A DNA stretch of 13,875 nucleotides, taken from an uncultured Erysipelotrichaceae bacterium. GTDB taxonomy: Bacteria > Bacillota_I > Bacilli_A > RF39 > UBA660. Shown one piece after another: positions 1-6,948 of this stretch. Both the position numbers and the translations under genes were made by a program. How positions within the stretch are numbered: position 1 is the first letter of the stretch; every line of letters begins with the position of its first letter. The notes below the pieces were generated by a model. That model was not told the origin of the DNA. It searched no databases and saw nothing but the letters and a program-made list of their open reading frames with translations. The stretch is from assembly GCA_902803685.1 (NCBI GenBank), contig CADCQR010000071.1:1-13875 (forward strand). Reading direction: 5' to 3'.

Positions 1-2
1 AA

Positions 3-179
3 AGACAAAATAGTAGTATGATGGGACATGATATATTTGAAAAAGACTATGTTGATATGATTAACAAAGCTGTAGCTAGTCAGCTTGATAATGATTATAG
101 TCCTTATGATTGCCTTCCAGAAGAATCAGGTGATTATTGCCCTCCTGTACAATACAAAAAACCATACTCATCCATGTAA
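3..179 (+). CDS. C-terminal end of an unrecognised protein (5' truncated by window edge)
   Basis: An open frame runs from the left edge to a TAA at 177-179, giving 58 residues that end in KKPYSSM. The other two plus-strand frames are closed by stops within the first 21 bases, so this is the only candidate. A real gene end is supported by an intrinsic terminator starting a few bases after the stop. The tail is acidic and tyrosine/proline-rich, with two cysteines (in YDCLPEE and DYCPPV). I do not recognise a family. An in-frame ATG pair lies near the start (MMGHD), but nothing like a ribosome binding site precedes it, so the gene most likely begins outside the window. Confidence 0.6.
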   Translation, partial: RQNSSMMGHDIFEKDYVDMINKAVASQLDNDYSPYDCLPEESGDYCPPVQYKKPYSSM

Positions 180-183
180 TATA

Positions 184-209
184 CCCGCAAGCTATGCTAG
201 CGGTCTTTT
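184..209 (+). terminator. Intrinsic terminator after the left-edge gene
   Basis: The stem is CCGC/GCGG plus AGC/GCT with one A-A mismatch and a TAT loop, followed on the plus strand by TCTTTTT. It lies 6-7 bases after the TAA of the truncated left gene. The stop codon of the convergent yigZ-like gene (192-194) lies inside the hairpin. On the minus strand the hairpin is followed by GTATATTAC, which is not a good U-tract, so it should act mainly on plus-strand transcripts. Confidence 0.75.
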
Positions 210-782
210 TCTGTTTTCAATAAGTTTTGTTTTTATAATTTCATAATTATAATTATCTAATAATGACAAGTCGTTTTTTGATATTTCAATAAAATAGTAG
301 ACTTGGTCGTTAAATTCTTTATTAATAACATTTATATCTTTTAATAAATAATCTAATTGTTTTTGTTCATTATAATTAATAGAAAGTTTTACTTCATAGC
401 CTTCAACTACTTCTAAAATATTTGCGTTTGCAAGGGCTAAGGTTAATGACTTTGTGTATGCTCTTACTAAACCACCAGAGCCTAATTTAATTCCTCCAAA
501 GTATCTGACAGTAATAGCTAGAACATTTATTAGCTCTTCCTTAATTAATACATTTAGCATCGGAAGTCCAGCAGTTCCACCAGGTTCGCCATCATCACTA
601 GATTTTTGTTCGTTCTTAGTTCGGTATGCATAGCAATAATGCGTGGCTTTGGGATATTCTTTTTTAACTTGTGTAATAAATCCTTCTAAACTGAACTGAT
701 TATCGACTTTGTATAGAATGGTTATGAATTTTGAGTTTTTTATCTCATACTCTGAAATAGTTCTGTTGGAAATTGTTTTCAT
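192..782 (-). CDS. yigZ: YigZ/IMPACT family protein
   Basis: A 196-residue protein of the YigZ (UPF0029/IMPACT) family. The family signature is clear: SSDDGEPGGTAG at about residues 61-72, followed by NVLAITVRYFGGIKLGSGGLVRAY. The N-terminal half has the IMPACT-type RNase-PH/S5-like fold in known relatives; the C-terminal part matches the small EF-G-like domain (DUF1949) of bacterial members. The biochemical role is not settled; eukaryotic IMPACT is a translation regulator acting on the Gcn2 pathway. The frame can be extended 10 residues to an ATG at 812, but I place the start at the ATG at 780-782 because GGAGG lies 8 bases before it and relatives start near MKTIxNR. The gene stands alone on the minus strand, divergent from the AI-2E permease. 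Its TAG lies inside the terminator hairpin of the convergent left gene. Confidence 0.9.
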   Translation of the reverse strand: MKTISNRTISEYEIKNSKFITILYKVDNQFSLEGFITQVKKEYPKATHYCYAYRTKNEQKSSDDGEPGGTAGLPMLNVLIKEELINVLAITVRYFGGIKLGSGGLVRAYTKSLTLALANANILEVVEGYEVKLSINYNEQKQLDYLLKDINVINKEFNDQVYYFIEISKNDLSLLDNYNYEIIKTKLIENRKRPLA

Positions 783-817
783 ATATAGCCTCCAAAATGA
801 TTTAATATGCATACATT

Positions 818-846
818 ATTATAGCAAACTGTAGTTAAAAATAAAA
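818..846 (-). promoter_or_regulatory. Probable sigma-A promoter of the yigZ-like gene (minus strand)
   Basis: On the minus strand a perfect TATAAT lies at 823-818, about 36 bases upstream of the chosen ATG. The region 17-18 bases further upstream is T-rich (TTTTAT) rather than a good TTGACA, so the -35 element is weak. The divergent permease promoter lies just beyond, so both genes appear to start from one 100-base divergent region. Confidence 0.45.
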
Positions 847-860
847 ATTAATGATATAAT
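832..860 (+). promoter_or_regulatory. Probable sigma-A promoter of the AI-2E-family permease
   Basis: A perfect TATAAT is at 855-860. The best -35 at 17-base spacing is TAGTTA at 832-837, only 3 of 6 consensus bases. A start near 867 would leave a leader of about 15 bases before the coding region. Confidence 0.45.
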
Positions 861-882
861 ATCTCGAAAGAAGGTGATTTAT

Positions 883-2049
883 TTGTTTCGAAAGAAAATT
901 GAAAAAGAACTTGATTATAATAGCCTGAATGATATTTTAAGAACTGGGAAAAAGCTTATAAATATAGGCTTCTTCATGGCTATAATAGCTCTAATCTTAT
1001 TAGGAACATATTTAATTAAAGAATGGCACATTTTAAAGTATATTGGAGAATTCTTAACTGTTATCAGCCCTATATTTTTAGGTTTTATTATAGCTTGGCT
1101 TTGTGTACCGGCAGTTAATTTTTTGCAAAAGAAAAAAATACCTCATTTACCATCATGCCTAATTGTATATCTAGGGGTCATCTTATTAATAATTCTTTTA
1201 GTTTGGGCTTTAATACCTCAGTTAATTACCCAAGTGGGTGATTTTGCTCATAGCTTACCAGATATTATTTCACAAATAAAAAATTTCAGTGATAAAATAT
1301 TTGCGTCAATTTCCAGCCCATTAATAAAATCTTTCAAAATTCAAGAACAAATCTATAAAGGTGTAGAAGGTTTTGCTAATGAATTAACGACGAATCTTCC
1401 ACAAAAAATATTTAACGTTGGTAAAAGTATTATAAGCGGTGGATTAAATATAACATTAGGACTTATGATTGGATTCTATGTCTTATATGATTTTGATAAA
1501 ATTAATGAACGAATAAATAATTTGTTACCAGGCAACTGGCGTGCTAATTACAAAGACTTATGTAGTCGTATCAATGATTCCTTAAGAAGTTATGTTCAAG
1601 GATTATTCCTTGTTATGTTTTTAGTTTTTATAACTCAAAGTATCGGACTTACAATAGCTGGATTAAAAGCACCGCTAATATTTGCGTTATTCTGTGCAAT
1701 TACTGACGTGATACCATATTTTGGCCCATACATTGGGGCTATTCCAGCAGTAATAGTAGGATTTACAATATCACCAGTGGTAGGGATATGCGTTATAATA
1801 GCGATAGTAGTTGTTCAATTATTAGAGAATAACTTTTATCAGCCACTAATAATGGGTCATACTATGAAATTACATCCTGTAACGATAATGATTGGACTTT
1901 TAGTTTTCGAAAATTTCTTTGGAATACTTGGTATGATTATTGCAACTCCAACAATTGCTTGTTTAAAAGTAATCCTTAAGTTTGTAGATGAAAAAGTTAA
2001 TTTAAGAGAGCTTGATTCAAAATCAAATAATAAAATTCAAACTGTATAA
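883..2049 (+). CDS. AI-2E family transporter (PerM/YdbI/TqsA-like membrane protein)
   Basis: A 388-residue polytopic membrane protein of the AI-2E transporter family (PF01594). Two hydrophobic hairpins fill the first 100 residues (around IGFFMAIIALILLGTYLI and FLGFIIAWLCVPAV), then an amphipathic region (about residues 115-175), then at least four further hydrophobic segments. The family hallmark region is seen as PLIFALFCAITDVIPYFGPYIGAIPA, and the C-terminal GLLVFENFFGILGMIIATPTIA is also typical. Some members export autoinducer-2 and others are Na+/H+ antiporters, so the substrate cannot be assigned. I choose the TTG at 883 because AAGGTGAT lies just upstream at good spacing. A GTG at 874 would add three residues but sits inside that ribosome binding site. 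The gene is monocistronic: it has its own promoter and a strong terminator right after the TAA. Confidence 0.9.
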   Translation: MFRKKIEKELDYNSLNDILRTGKKLINIGFFMAIIALILLGTYLIKEWHILKYIGEFLTVISPIFLGFIIAWLCVPAVNFLQKKKIPHLPSCLIVYLGVILLIILLVWALIPQLITQVGDFAHSLPDIISQIKNFSDKIFASISSPLIKSFKIQEQIYKGVEGFANELTTNLPQKIFNVGKSIISGGLNITLGLMIGFYVLYDFDKINERINNLLPGNWRANYKDLCSRINDSLRSYVQGLFLVMFLVFITQSIGLTIAGLKAPLIFALFCAITDVIPYFGPYIGAIPAVIVGFTISPVVGICVIIAIVVVQLLENNFYQPLIMGHTMKLHPVTIMIGLLVFENFFGILGMIIATPTIACLKVILKFVDEKVNLRELDSKSNNKIQTV

Positions 2050-2076
2050 AGTGCTATATCAAAGCACTTTTTTTTC
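2048..2076 (+). terminator. Intrinsic terminator of the AI-2E-family gene
   Basis: An 8-bp stem AAAGTGCT/AGCACTTT (2048-2055 with 2063-2070) with a 7-base loop, followed by an eight-T run from 2068. It begins within the stop codon region, so the gene is insulated from adhE. Confidence 0.85.
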
Positions 2077-2130
2077 TTATAAAATAGTTAAAAATTATTA
2101 CAGTCATATAGAAATATTTTTATGCTCATC

Positions 2131-2170
2131 TTGAAAAAAATATGTTTTTTTGATAACTTATATATAGTTA
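2131..2170 (+). promoter_or_regulatory. Possible adhE promoter region with a 17-bp dyad
   Basis: The 117 bases between the upstream terminator and the adhE start contain TTGAAA at 2131-2136 and a TATA-rich stretch at 2154-2165, but no clean -10 at 17-base spacing. A perfect inverted repeat TAACT-TATATAT-AGTTA occupies 2154-2170, ten bases before the ribosome binding site. It could be an operator, for example for a redox regulator of fermentation genes. It does not match the Rex consensus, so I give no regulator. Confidence 0.3.
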
Positions 2171-2193
2171 AAGAATCAAAGGAGGGACAATCA

Positions 2194-4797
2194 ATGATTG
2201 AACATGAATTAGTCGATAGTTTAGAAACTTTAGCTGAAACATTAAAGAAAACAAGAAGGGCTCAAGAAAAATATTCTAAATATTCTCAAGAACAAGTAGA
2301 TAAGATATTTAAAGCAGCAGCATTAGCAGCTAATAATGCTAGAATTCCACTTGCCAAGATGGCATTTGAGGAAACTGGAATGGGAGTGCTTGAGGATAAA
2401 GTTATAAAAAACCACTTTGCAGCTGAGTATATATATAACAAGTATAAATATGATAAAACTTGTGGTGTTATTGAAGATGATAAGATATATGGCGTAACAA
2501 AAATTGCAGAACCAATTGGTGTAGTATCTGCTATAATTCCAACGACAAATCCAACATCAACAGCAATTTTCAAAACACTTATTTGTCTTAAGACAAGGAA
2601 TGGAATTATATTAAGCCCACACCCTAGAGCTAAAAACTCAACTATAGCAGCAGCAAAAGTAGTTTTAGAAGCGGCTATTAAGGCTGGAGCACCAAAGGAT
2701 ATAATCTCATGGATAGATGTACCATCACTTGATTTGACTAATACGCTAATGAATACAAGTGACTTGATTTTAGCAACCGGTGGACCTGGTATGGTTTCAT
2801 CAGCCTATTCATCAGGAAAGCCAGCATTAGGAGTAGGGGCAGGAAATACTCCAGCTGTAATAGATGAAAGTGCCAATATTAAATTAGCGGTAAATTCAAT
2901 TGTTCATTCAAAAACATTTGATAACGGTTTAATTTGTGCATCTGAGCAAACTGTTATTGTTTTAGGGAATGTTTATGACGAAGTTGTAAATGAATTTAAA
3001 TCAAGAGGTTGCTATTTCTTAGATGATTCTGAAAAAGAAAAACTTAGAAAAACATTATTTATAAATGGGGCACTAAATGCTAAAATTGTTGGTCAACCAG
3101 CACCGGTTATTGCTGAGATGGCTGGCATAACGGTACCTGAAGATACTAAAATTTTGATTGGTGAAGTATCAAAGATAGAAGATGAAGAGTTTGCTAAAGA
3201 AAAATTATCACCAGTTTTGGGACTATTTAAAGTTGAAAGTTTTGATGAAGCTGTAAATTTTGCTGATAAATTAGTAAAAAACGGTGGCTTAGGACATACA
3301 TCATCAATATATATTAATGAACAGTTATTTCCAGAAAAATTAGATAAATTTTATAATACAATGAAAACTTGTCGAGTTTTAGTTAATACGCCTTCTTCAC
3401 AAGGGGGAATTGGAGATTTATATAACTTTAAATTAACTCCGTCTTTAACTCTAGGTTGTGGTAGTTGGGGAAATAACTCAGTATCTGAAAACGTAGGAAT
3501 AAAGCATTTATTAAATGTAAAAACAGTCGCAAAAAGGAGAGAGAATATGCTTTGGTTTAGAGCTCCAGAAAAAGTTTATATAAAGAAAGGTTGTCTTCCA
3601 GTAGCGTTAGAGGAATTATCTACTGTAGAACATAAAAAGAGAGCCTTTATAGTTACTGATACATTCCTTTATGAGCATGGGTATACGAAACCTATAGCTG
3701 ATAAGCTTACAAGCATGGGTATTGAACACGCAACATTTTTTAATGTTCAACCAGATCCAACATTAGGCAATGCCATTGAAGGAACAAAAATGATGAATGA
3801 TTTTAAGCCCGATACAATAATTGCTGTTGGTGGTGGCTCAGCAATGGATGCCGCTAAGATTATGTGGGTTATGTATGAACATCCAGAAGTAGATTTCCTA
3901 GACATGGCAATGAGATTTATGGATATTAGAAAACGTGTTTATGAATTCCCTAAAATGGGAGAAAAAGCATACTTTATTGCTATACCAACATCTGCTGGAA
4001 CAGGTTCAGAAGTAACACCATTTGCTGTTATAACTGATGAAAGAAGTGGTATAAAGTATCCACTAGCTGATTATCAACTGTTACCTAAAATGGCTATAGT
4101 AGATTGTGATATGATGATGGATGCACCTAAATCATTAACTGCAGCATCTGGCTATGATGTCGCAGTACATTGTATTGAAGCATATGTTTCTATGATGGCA
4201 ACAGAGTACACAGATGGTTTAGCCGTAGAATCTTTAAAAAATGTATTCACTTACTTGCCAAGAGCTTATAATAATGGCGCTGATGTTGAGGCGAGAGAAA
4301 AAATGGCTAATGCTGCTACTATGGCAGGTATGGCTTTTGCCAACGCCTTTTTAGGAATTTGCCATTCTTTAGCCCATAAATTAGGAGCGTATCACCATAT
4401 ACCACATGGAATTGCTAATGCATTATTATTAGACGAAATAATAAGATTCAATGCTGCAGAAGTTCCGGTTAAAATGGGTACATTCCCACAATATGATTAT
4501 CCTAAAACTTTAAGACGTTATGCCCAATTAGCAGAATGTGTAGGTATAGATGGAAAAGACGATGAGGAGAAAAAAGAAAAATTAATTCAAAAATTAGATG
4601 ACTTAAAGAAAGCAATTGAAATCAAAGATACAATAAAAGATTACGGGGTTAGTGAAGAAGACTTCTTAAAAACTTTAGATGAAATGAGTGAAAATGCTTT
4701 TGATGATCAATGTACAAGTACTAATCCAAGATATCCACTTATTAACGAAATCAAAACAATATATAGAAAATGCTACTATGGTAAGGAGTTGATATAA
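2194..4797 (+). CDS. adhE: Bifunctional acetaldehyde-CoA/alcohol dehydrogenase AdhE
   Basis: An 867-residue fusion enzyme that reduces acetyl-CoA to acetaldehyde and then to ethanol, re-oxidising two NADH. It is cytoplasmic, and characterised homologues assemble into spirosome filaments. Residues about 1-440 are the CoA-acylating aldehyde dehydrogenase, with catalytic Cys248 in NGLICASEQ. Residues about 450-867 are the iron-dependent alcohol dehydrogenase, with GGGSAMDAAK for NAD binding. Its metal ligands are Asp655 and His659 (GYDVAVHCIEAY), His724 (CHSLAHKLG) and His738 (HIPHG), in register with E. coli Asp653, His657, His723 and His737. All key residues are present and the length is normal, so both activities should be intact. 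The frame opens further upstream at 2122, but I use the ATG at 2194: GGAGGG sits 7 bases before it and the length then fits the family. The stop overlaps the start of the next gene by one base (TAATG). Confidence 0.97.
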   Translation: MIEHELVDSLETLAETLKKTRRAQEKYSKYSQEQVDKIFKAAALAANNARIPLAKMAFEETGMGVLEDKVIKNHFAAEYIYNKYKYDKTCGVIEDDKIYGVTKIAEPIGVVSAIIPTTNPTSTAIFKTLICLKTRNGIILSPHPRAKNSTIAAAKVVLEAAIKAGAPKDIISWIDVPSLDLTNTLMNTSDLILATGGPGMVSSAYSSGKPALGVGAGNTPAVIDESANIKLAVNSIVHSKTFDNGLICASEQTVIVLGNVYDEVVNEFKSRGCYFLDDSEKEKLRKTLFINGALNAKIVGQPAPVIAEMAGITVPEDTKILIGEVSKIEDEEFAKEKLSPVLGLFKVESFDEAVNFADKLVKNGGLGHTSSIYINEQLFPEKLDKFYNTMKTCRVLVNTPSSQGGIGDLYNFKLTPSLTLGCGSWGNNSVSENVGIKHLLNVKTVAKRRENMLWFRAPEKVYIKKGCLPVALEELSTVEHKKRAFIVTDTFLYEHGYTKPIADKLTSMGIEHATFFNVQPDPTLGNAIEGTKMMNDFKPDTIIAVGGGSAMDAAKIMWVMYEHPEVDFLDMAMRFMDIRKRVYEFPKMGEKAYFIAIPTSAGTGSEVTPFAVITDERSGIKYPLADYQLLPKMAIVDCDMMMDAPKSLTAASGYDVAVHCIEAYVSMMATEYTDGLAVESLKNVFTYLPRAYNNGADVEAREKMANAATMAGMAFANAFLGICHSLAHKLGAYHHIPHGIANALLLDEIIRFNAAEVPVKMGTFPQYDYPKTLRRYAQLAECVGIDGKDDEEKKEKLIQKLDDLKKAIEIKDTIKDYGVSEEDFLKTLDEMSENAFDDQCTSTNPRYPLINEIKTIYRKCYYGKELI

Positions 4798-5558
4798 TGA
4801 GCTACAATCTAGACAATGTTTTAGTTGAAAGAAAGAACAAACAGGTTATAATCGATGGTGATAAAAAAATAAAGCTTTATGTTGAAAATCATCTTAAATC
4901 AGATGTAATTAACGAAGCCCTTAACCAAGCAAGAGTAGAAGAATGCACTAATTTGAATATTCCAAAACTATTAGAGGTTACAAAAATTAACAACAGGTGG
5001 GCATTAGTTTTTGAGTTCGAGGAAGGCATACCATTAGATAGATTAATGAGAGAGCATCCAGAACAAACTGATGAATTGTTAGAGAGATTCATTGACTTAC
5101 AAATGGAAATACATAGACAAAGAGTACCACTTCTAACTCAGACAAAAGAGAAGTTTAAGAGGAAACTTGAAACTACGACTCTTATAGATGAACATACAAA
5201 ATATGAATTGTTACAAAGATTAGATGGTATGAAGACACATAATAAGGTATGCCATGGTGATTACAATCCAACTAATATAATAGTTGATAAAGCTGGGAAT
5301 TTTTCAATTATAGATTGGGCTCATGTAACTCAAGGCAATGCTAGTGCAGATGTTGCACGTACTTATTTGCTATTCTGTATGGATGGTAATCAGGAACTAG
5401 CCGAAAAATATCTTAAACGTTTTTGTGAGAAGAGCGAGATTCCTAAGGAAAATATTCAAAGATGGATTCCTATTGTAGCGGCTACACAAATGACTAAAGG
5501 TATAGAAGAGGAGCAAGCCTTTTTATCTAATTGGATAAATGTTATAGACTTCCAATAA
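4797..5558 (+). CDS. APH/choline-kinase-like small-molecule phosphotransferase, coupled to adhE
   Basis: A 253-residue protein with the aminoglycoside-phosphotransferase/choline-kinase (PF01636-like) catalytic core. It shows HGDYNPTN at 153-160 (Brenner motif with catalytic Asp155 and Asn160), then IIDWAHV with Asp173, which corresponds to the DFG magnesium ligand. The N-terminal part has the expected lobe ending in WALVFEFEEGIPLDRLM, a hinge-like segment. The family phosphorylates hydroxyl groups of small molecules (aminoglycosides, choline, ethanolamine, homoserine, sugars); nothing in the sequence fixes the substrate. The ATG overlaps the adhE stop by one base, with AAGGAG at 4782-4787 upstream, so translation is probably coupled. 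A resistance role is unlikely: the gene sits in a housekeeping context with the same base composition as its neighbours. A metabolic or repair kinase is my inference. Confidence 0.85.
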   Translation: MSYNLDNVLVERKNKQVIIDGDKKIKLYVENHLKSDVINEALNQARVEECTNLNIPKLLEVTKINNRWALVFEFEEGIPLDRLMREHPEQTDELLERFIDLQMEIHRQRVPLLTQTKEKFKRKLETTTLIDEHTKYELLQRLDGMKTHNKVCHGDYNPTNIIVDKAGNFSIIDWAHVTQGNASADVARTYLLFCMDGNQELAEKYLKRFCEKSEIPKENIQRWIPIVAATQMTKGIEEEQAFLSNWINVIDFQ

Positions 5559-5586
5559 AATATTTTTCAAAAATATAATTAACTGA

Positions 5587-5615
5587 TTGAATAAATTATA
5601 AATAGATGTTAAAAT
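5587..5615 (+). promoter_or_regulatory. Strong sigma-A promoter of the alaS operon
   Basis: TTGAAT at 5587-5592, a 17-base spacer and TAAAAT at 5610-5615 form a near-consensus promoter. Transcription should start near 5622, giving a leader of about 220 bases that is filled by the T-box element. Confidence 0.75.
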
Positions 5616-5621
5616 GAAGTA

Positions 5622-5815
5622 GTCAAAGAAATATTGGATAAGACAATGATTAAAACTGAGTACTAATTGAAGTATTGAAGAGAGGTTCTGGCAGGTGAGA
5701 AGAACTATAATAATATTAGGAAGCTACTTTATGAGTCTTACGGGAGACCGTTATCATAAATTAAGACCAAGATAGGATGGTACCGAGCAATTTGCTCTCC
5801 TATATTTTGGTCTTT
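5622..5815 (+). promoter_or_regulatory. T-box riboswitch, alanine-specific (GCU specifier)
   Basis: The leader carries the T-box landmarks. The base of stem I is TAAGAC 5639-5644 with GTCTTA 5735-5740. Further up, CTAAT near 5664 pairs with ATTAG just before the specifier. The distal part contains AGAGAGG and a GGCAGGTGAGAAG-type loop between GTTCT and AGAAC arms. GCT at 5723-5725, followed by a purine on the 3' side of stem I, is the specifier; it pairs with tRNA-Ala. A short stem III (ACGG/CCGT) is at 5740-5752. The T-box bulge UGGUACC is at 5778-5784 in an antiterminator with AGGA/TCCT and GAGC/GCTC helices; its UGGU part should pair with the 3' end of uncharged tRNA. The Ala specifier agrees with alaS being in the operon. 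I see no clear stem II/IIA-B pseudoknot between stem I and stem III. Confidence 0.93.
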
Positions 5816-5820
5816 TATTT
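5763..5820 (+). terminator. T-box expression platform: terminator-like outer stem around the antiterminator
   Basis: AAGACCAA (5763-5770) is perfectly complementary to TTGGTCTT (5807-5814), followed by a weak U-rich tract. This stem encloses the antiterminator instead of competing with its 3' strand, which is unusual for a T-box. Separately, the 3' strand of the antiterminator (CTCCT, 5797-5801) can pair with AGGAG (5828-5832) in the ribosome binding site of the first gene. The switch could therefore act on transcription, on translation, or on both. Exact behaviour needs folding and probing. Confidence 0.55.
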
Positions 5821-5841
5821 ATATAAAAGGAGGATATTAAT

Positions 5842-6393
5842 ATGAAAATATATATAATTGCTGGACGAGCTAAATGTGGTAAAACAACATTTGGTAATTA
5901 CTTGAGAGATGAATTGAAAGTATATGGTTATAAACCTTGTGTTATGCAGATAACTGACCCATTATATAATTATGCAGCAAACTATTTTGAATGGAATCCA
6001 AATAGTGATATAAAACCAAGAGAATTTTTGCAAAAAATGGGAATAGAAATAATAAAGGAAAAATTAAATAAAAAAGCATTCCTTCTAGATAGACTTAATG
6101 AAGACATAGAAATACTTCAAGAATTTTTTGATACTTTTATTATTACTGATGCTAGATTTCCAGAGGAGATAGAGTATTTTAAAGAACGTTATGATAATGT
6201 ATGTTCAATAAAATTAATTAGAAATAACTACGATGATGAATTAACTGAAGAAGAAAAAAATCATATAACAGAAACAGCAATGGATAATTATGAAGATTTT
6301 AATTATATATTAGAAAATGAAAATCTAAATTCTTTAAAGAATACAGCTCATTTTATTGCTAAAAACGAGGAGGAGGGAGTAGAAGATGAATAA
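5842..6393 (+). CDS. P-loop kinase resembling phage-type deoxynucleoside monophosphate kinases
   Basis: A 183-residue protein, first gene of the T-box operon, starting at ATG 5842 with AGGAGG at 5828-5833. A Walker A loop GRAKCGKTT lies at residues 8-16. TDARFPEE (Asp103, Arg105) matches the substrate-side DxRFPxE signature of dNMP kinases related to T4 gp1, and a later HITETAMDNY (His141, Glu144) resembles their HxSE-like region. Such enzymes phosphorylate dNMPs to dNDPs, which would fit a DNA-synthesis role next to holA, but the substrate is inferred only. The C-terminal tail is strongly acidic (NEEEGVEDE), and its codons contain the ribosome binding site of the next gene, which it overlaps by 8 bases. 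It could instead be a divergent dephospho-CoA-kinase-like protein. Confidence 0.75.
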   Translation: MKIYIIAGRAKCGKTTFGNYLRDELKVYGYKPCVMQITDPLYNYAANYFEWNPNSDIKPREFLQKMGIEIIKEKLNKKAFLLDRLNEDIEILQEFFDTFIITDARFPEEIEYFKERYDNVCSIKLIRNNYDDELTEEEKNHITETAMDNYEDFNYILENENLNSLKNTAHFIAKNEEEGVEDE

Positions 6394-6931
6394 GATAATT
6401 GCAATTGTAGGTATGAGTGGAAGTGGCAAAAGTGTTGTTACTGATTATTTACAAGGCATTGGCTGGCATAAGATATACTTTGGTGGTGTTACTTACAAAT
6501 TAATGGAAGAAGCTGGGATTGTTAGAACGGAAGATGGAAAATCAGAAAAAGAATTTCGTGAAAATTTAAGAAAAAAGTATGGTCCAGAATGTTATGCGAA
6601 GATTTTAGAGCCAGAAATAGAAGAGGCACTTAAAAGTAACAATGTCGTATTAGATGGATTATATTCTTGGTATGAATATCAATATTTAATAGAGAGATTC
6701 CCTGAGTTAAAATTAATATGTGTAGTAGCAAATAAAGACTTAAGATATGAAAGAGTCGCCAAACGACCTGGGCGAGCCTTTGACAGTGATGCTATTAAAT
6801 ATAGGGATATTTCAGAAATAGAGAACCTGGCCAAAGGAGGCCCTATTGCCTATGCAGATTACTACATTTTAAACAACGGTAGTATTGAAGAAGAAATAGA
6901 AAAAACACAAGATATAATAGATAAAATATAG
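6386..6931 (+). CDS. P-loop NTPase, CoaE/UPF0200-like nucleotide kinase homologue
   Basis: A 181-residue protein with a Walker A GMSGSGKS at residues 9-16, directly followed by a segment (GWHKIYFGGVTYKLMEEAGI) like that of UPF0200 and dephospho-CoA-kinase-like proteins. ENLRKKYGPECYAK follows, also as in UPF0200. The later RYERVAKRPGRAFDS region (120-134) resembles the arginine-rich LID of small kinases, and IVLDGLYSW-like residues (NVVLDGLYSWYEY) sit where the second nucleotide-kinase strand lies. It is likely a small-molecule or nucleotide kinase; the substrate is unknown and true CoaE activity is doubtful because the sequence is divergent. The start ATG has AGGAGGG at 6371-6377 and overlaps the previous gene by 8 bases. 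The next gene, alaS, begins 17 bases after its TAG. Confidence 0.75.
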   Translation: MNKIIAIVGMSGSGKSVVTDYLQGIGWHKIYFGGVTYKLMEEAGIVRTEDGKSEKEFRENLRKKYGPECYAKILEPEIEEALKSNNVVLDGLYSWYEYQYLIERFPELKLICVVANKDLRYERVAKRPGRAFDSDAIKYRDISEIENLAKGGPIAYADYYILNNGSIEEEIEKTQDIIDKI

Positions 6932-6948
6932 ATAAAGAAGGTAGTACA

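Noticed and set aside
2083..2104. Possible Rex operator (TAGTTAA...TTACAG-like) upstream of adhE
   Set aside because: Only the left half resembles the Rex half-site; the right half has several mismatches at the expected spacing.
2122..2193. 24-residue N-terminal extension of AdhE
   Set aside because: No ribosome binding site precedes the upstream ATG, the added residues do not resemble AdhE, and GGAGGG sits right before the ATG at 2194.
2286..2573. 95-codon open frame on the minus strand inside adhE
   Set aside because: It lies wholly within the well-supported adhE coding region, has no ribosome binding site, and its peptide is what the complement of the aldehyde dehydrogenase codons gives.
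4797..5558. Aminoglycoside resistance gene
   Set aside because: The fold is APH-like, but the gene is coupled to adhE, shares the base composition of its neighbours and has no mobile element nearby. A metabolic kinase is more likely.
5560..5576. AT-only hairpin ATATTTT/AAAATAT just after the APH-like gene, as a possible terminator
   Set aside because: The stem has no G-C pair and no U-tract follows, so I do not call it a terminator. Read-through towards the T-box leader is possible.
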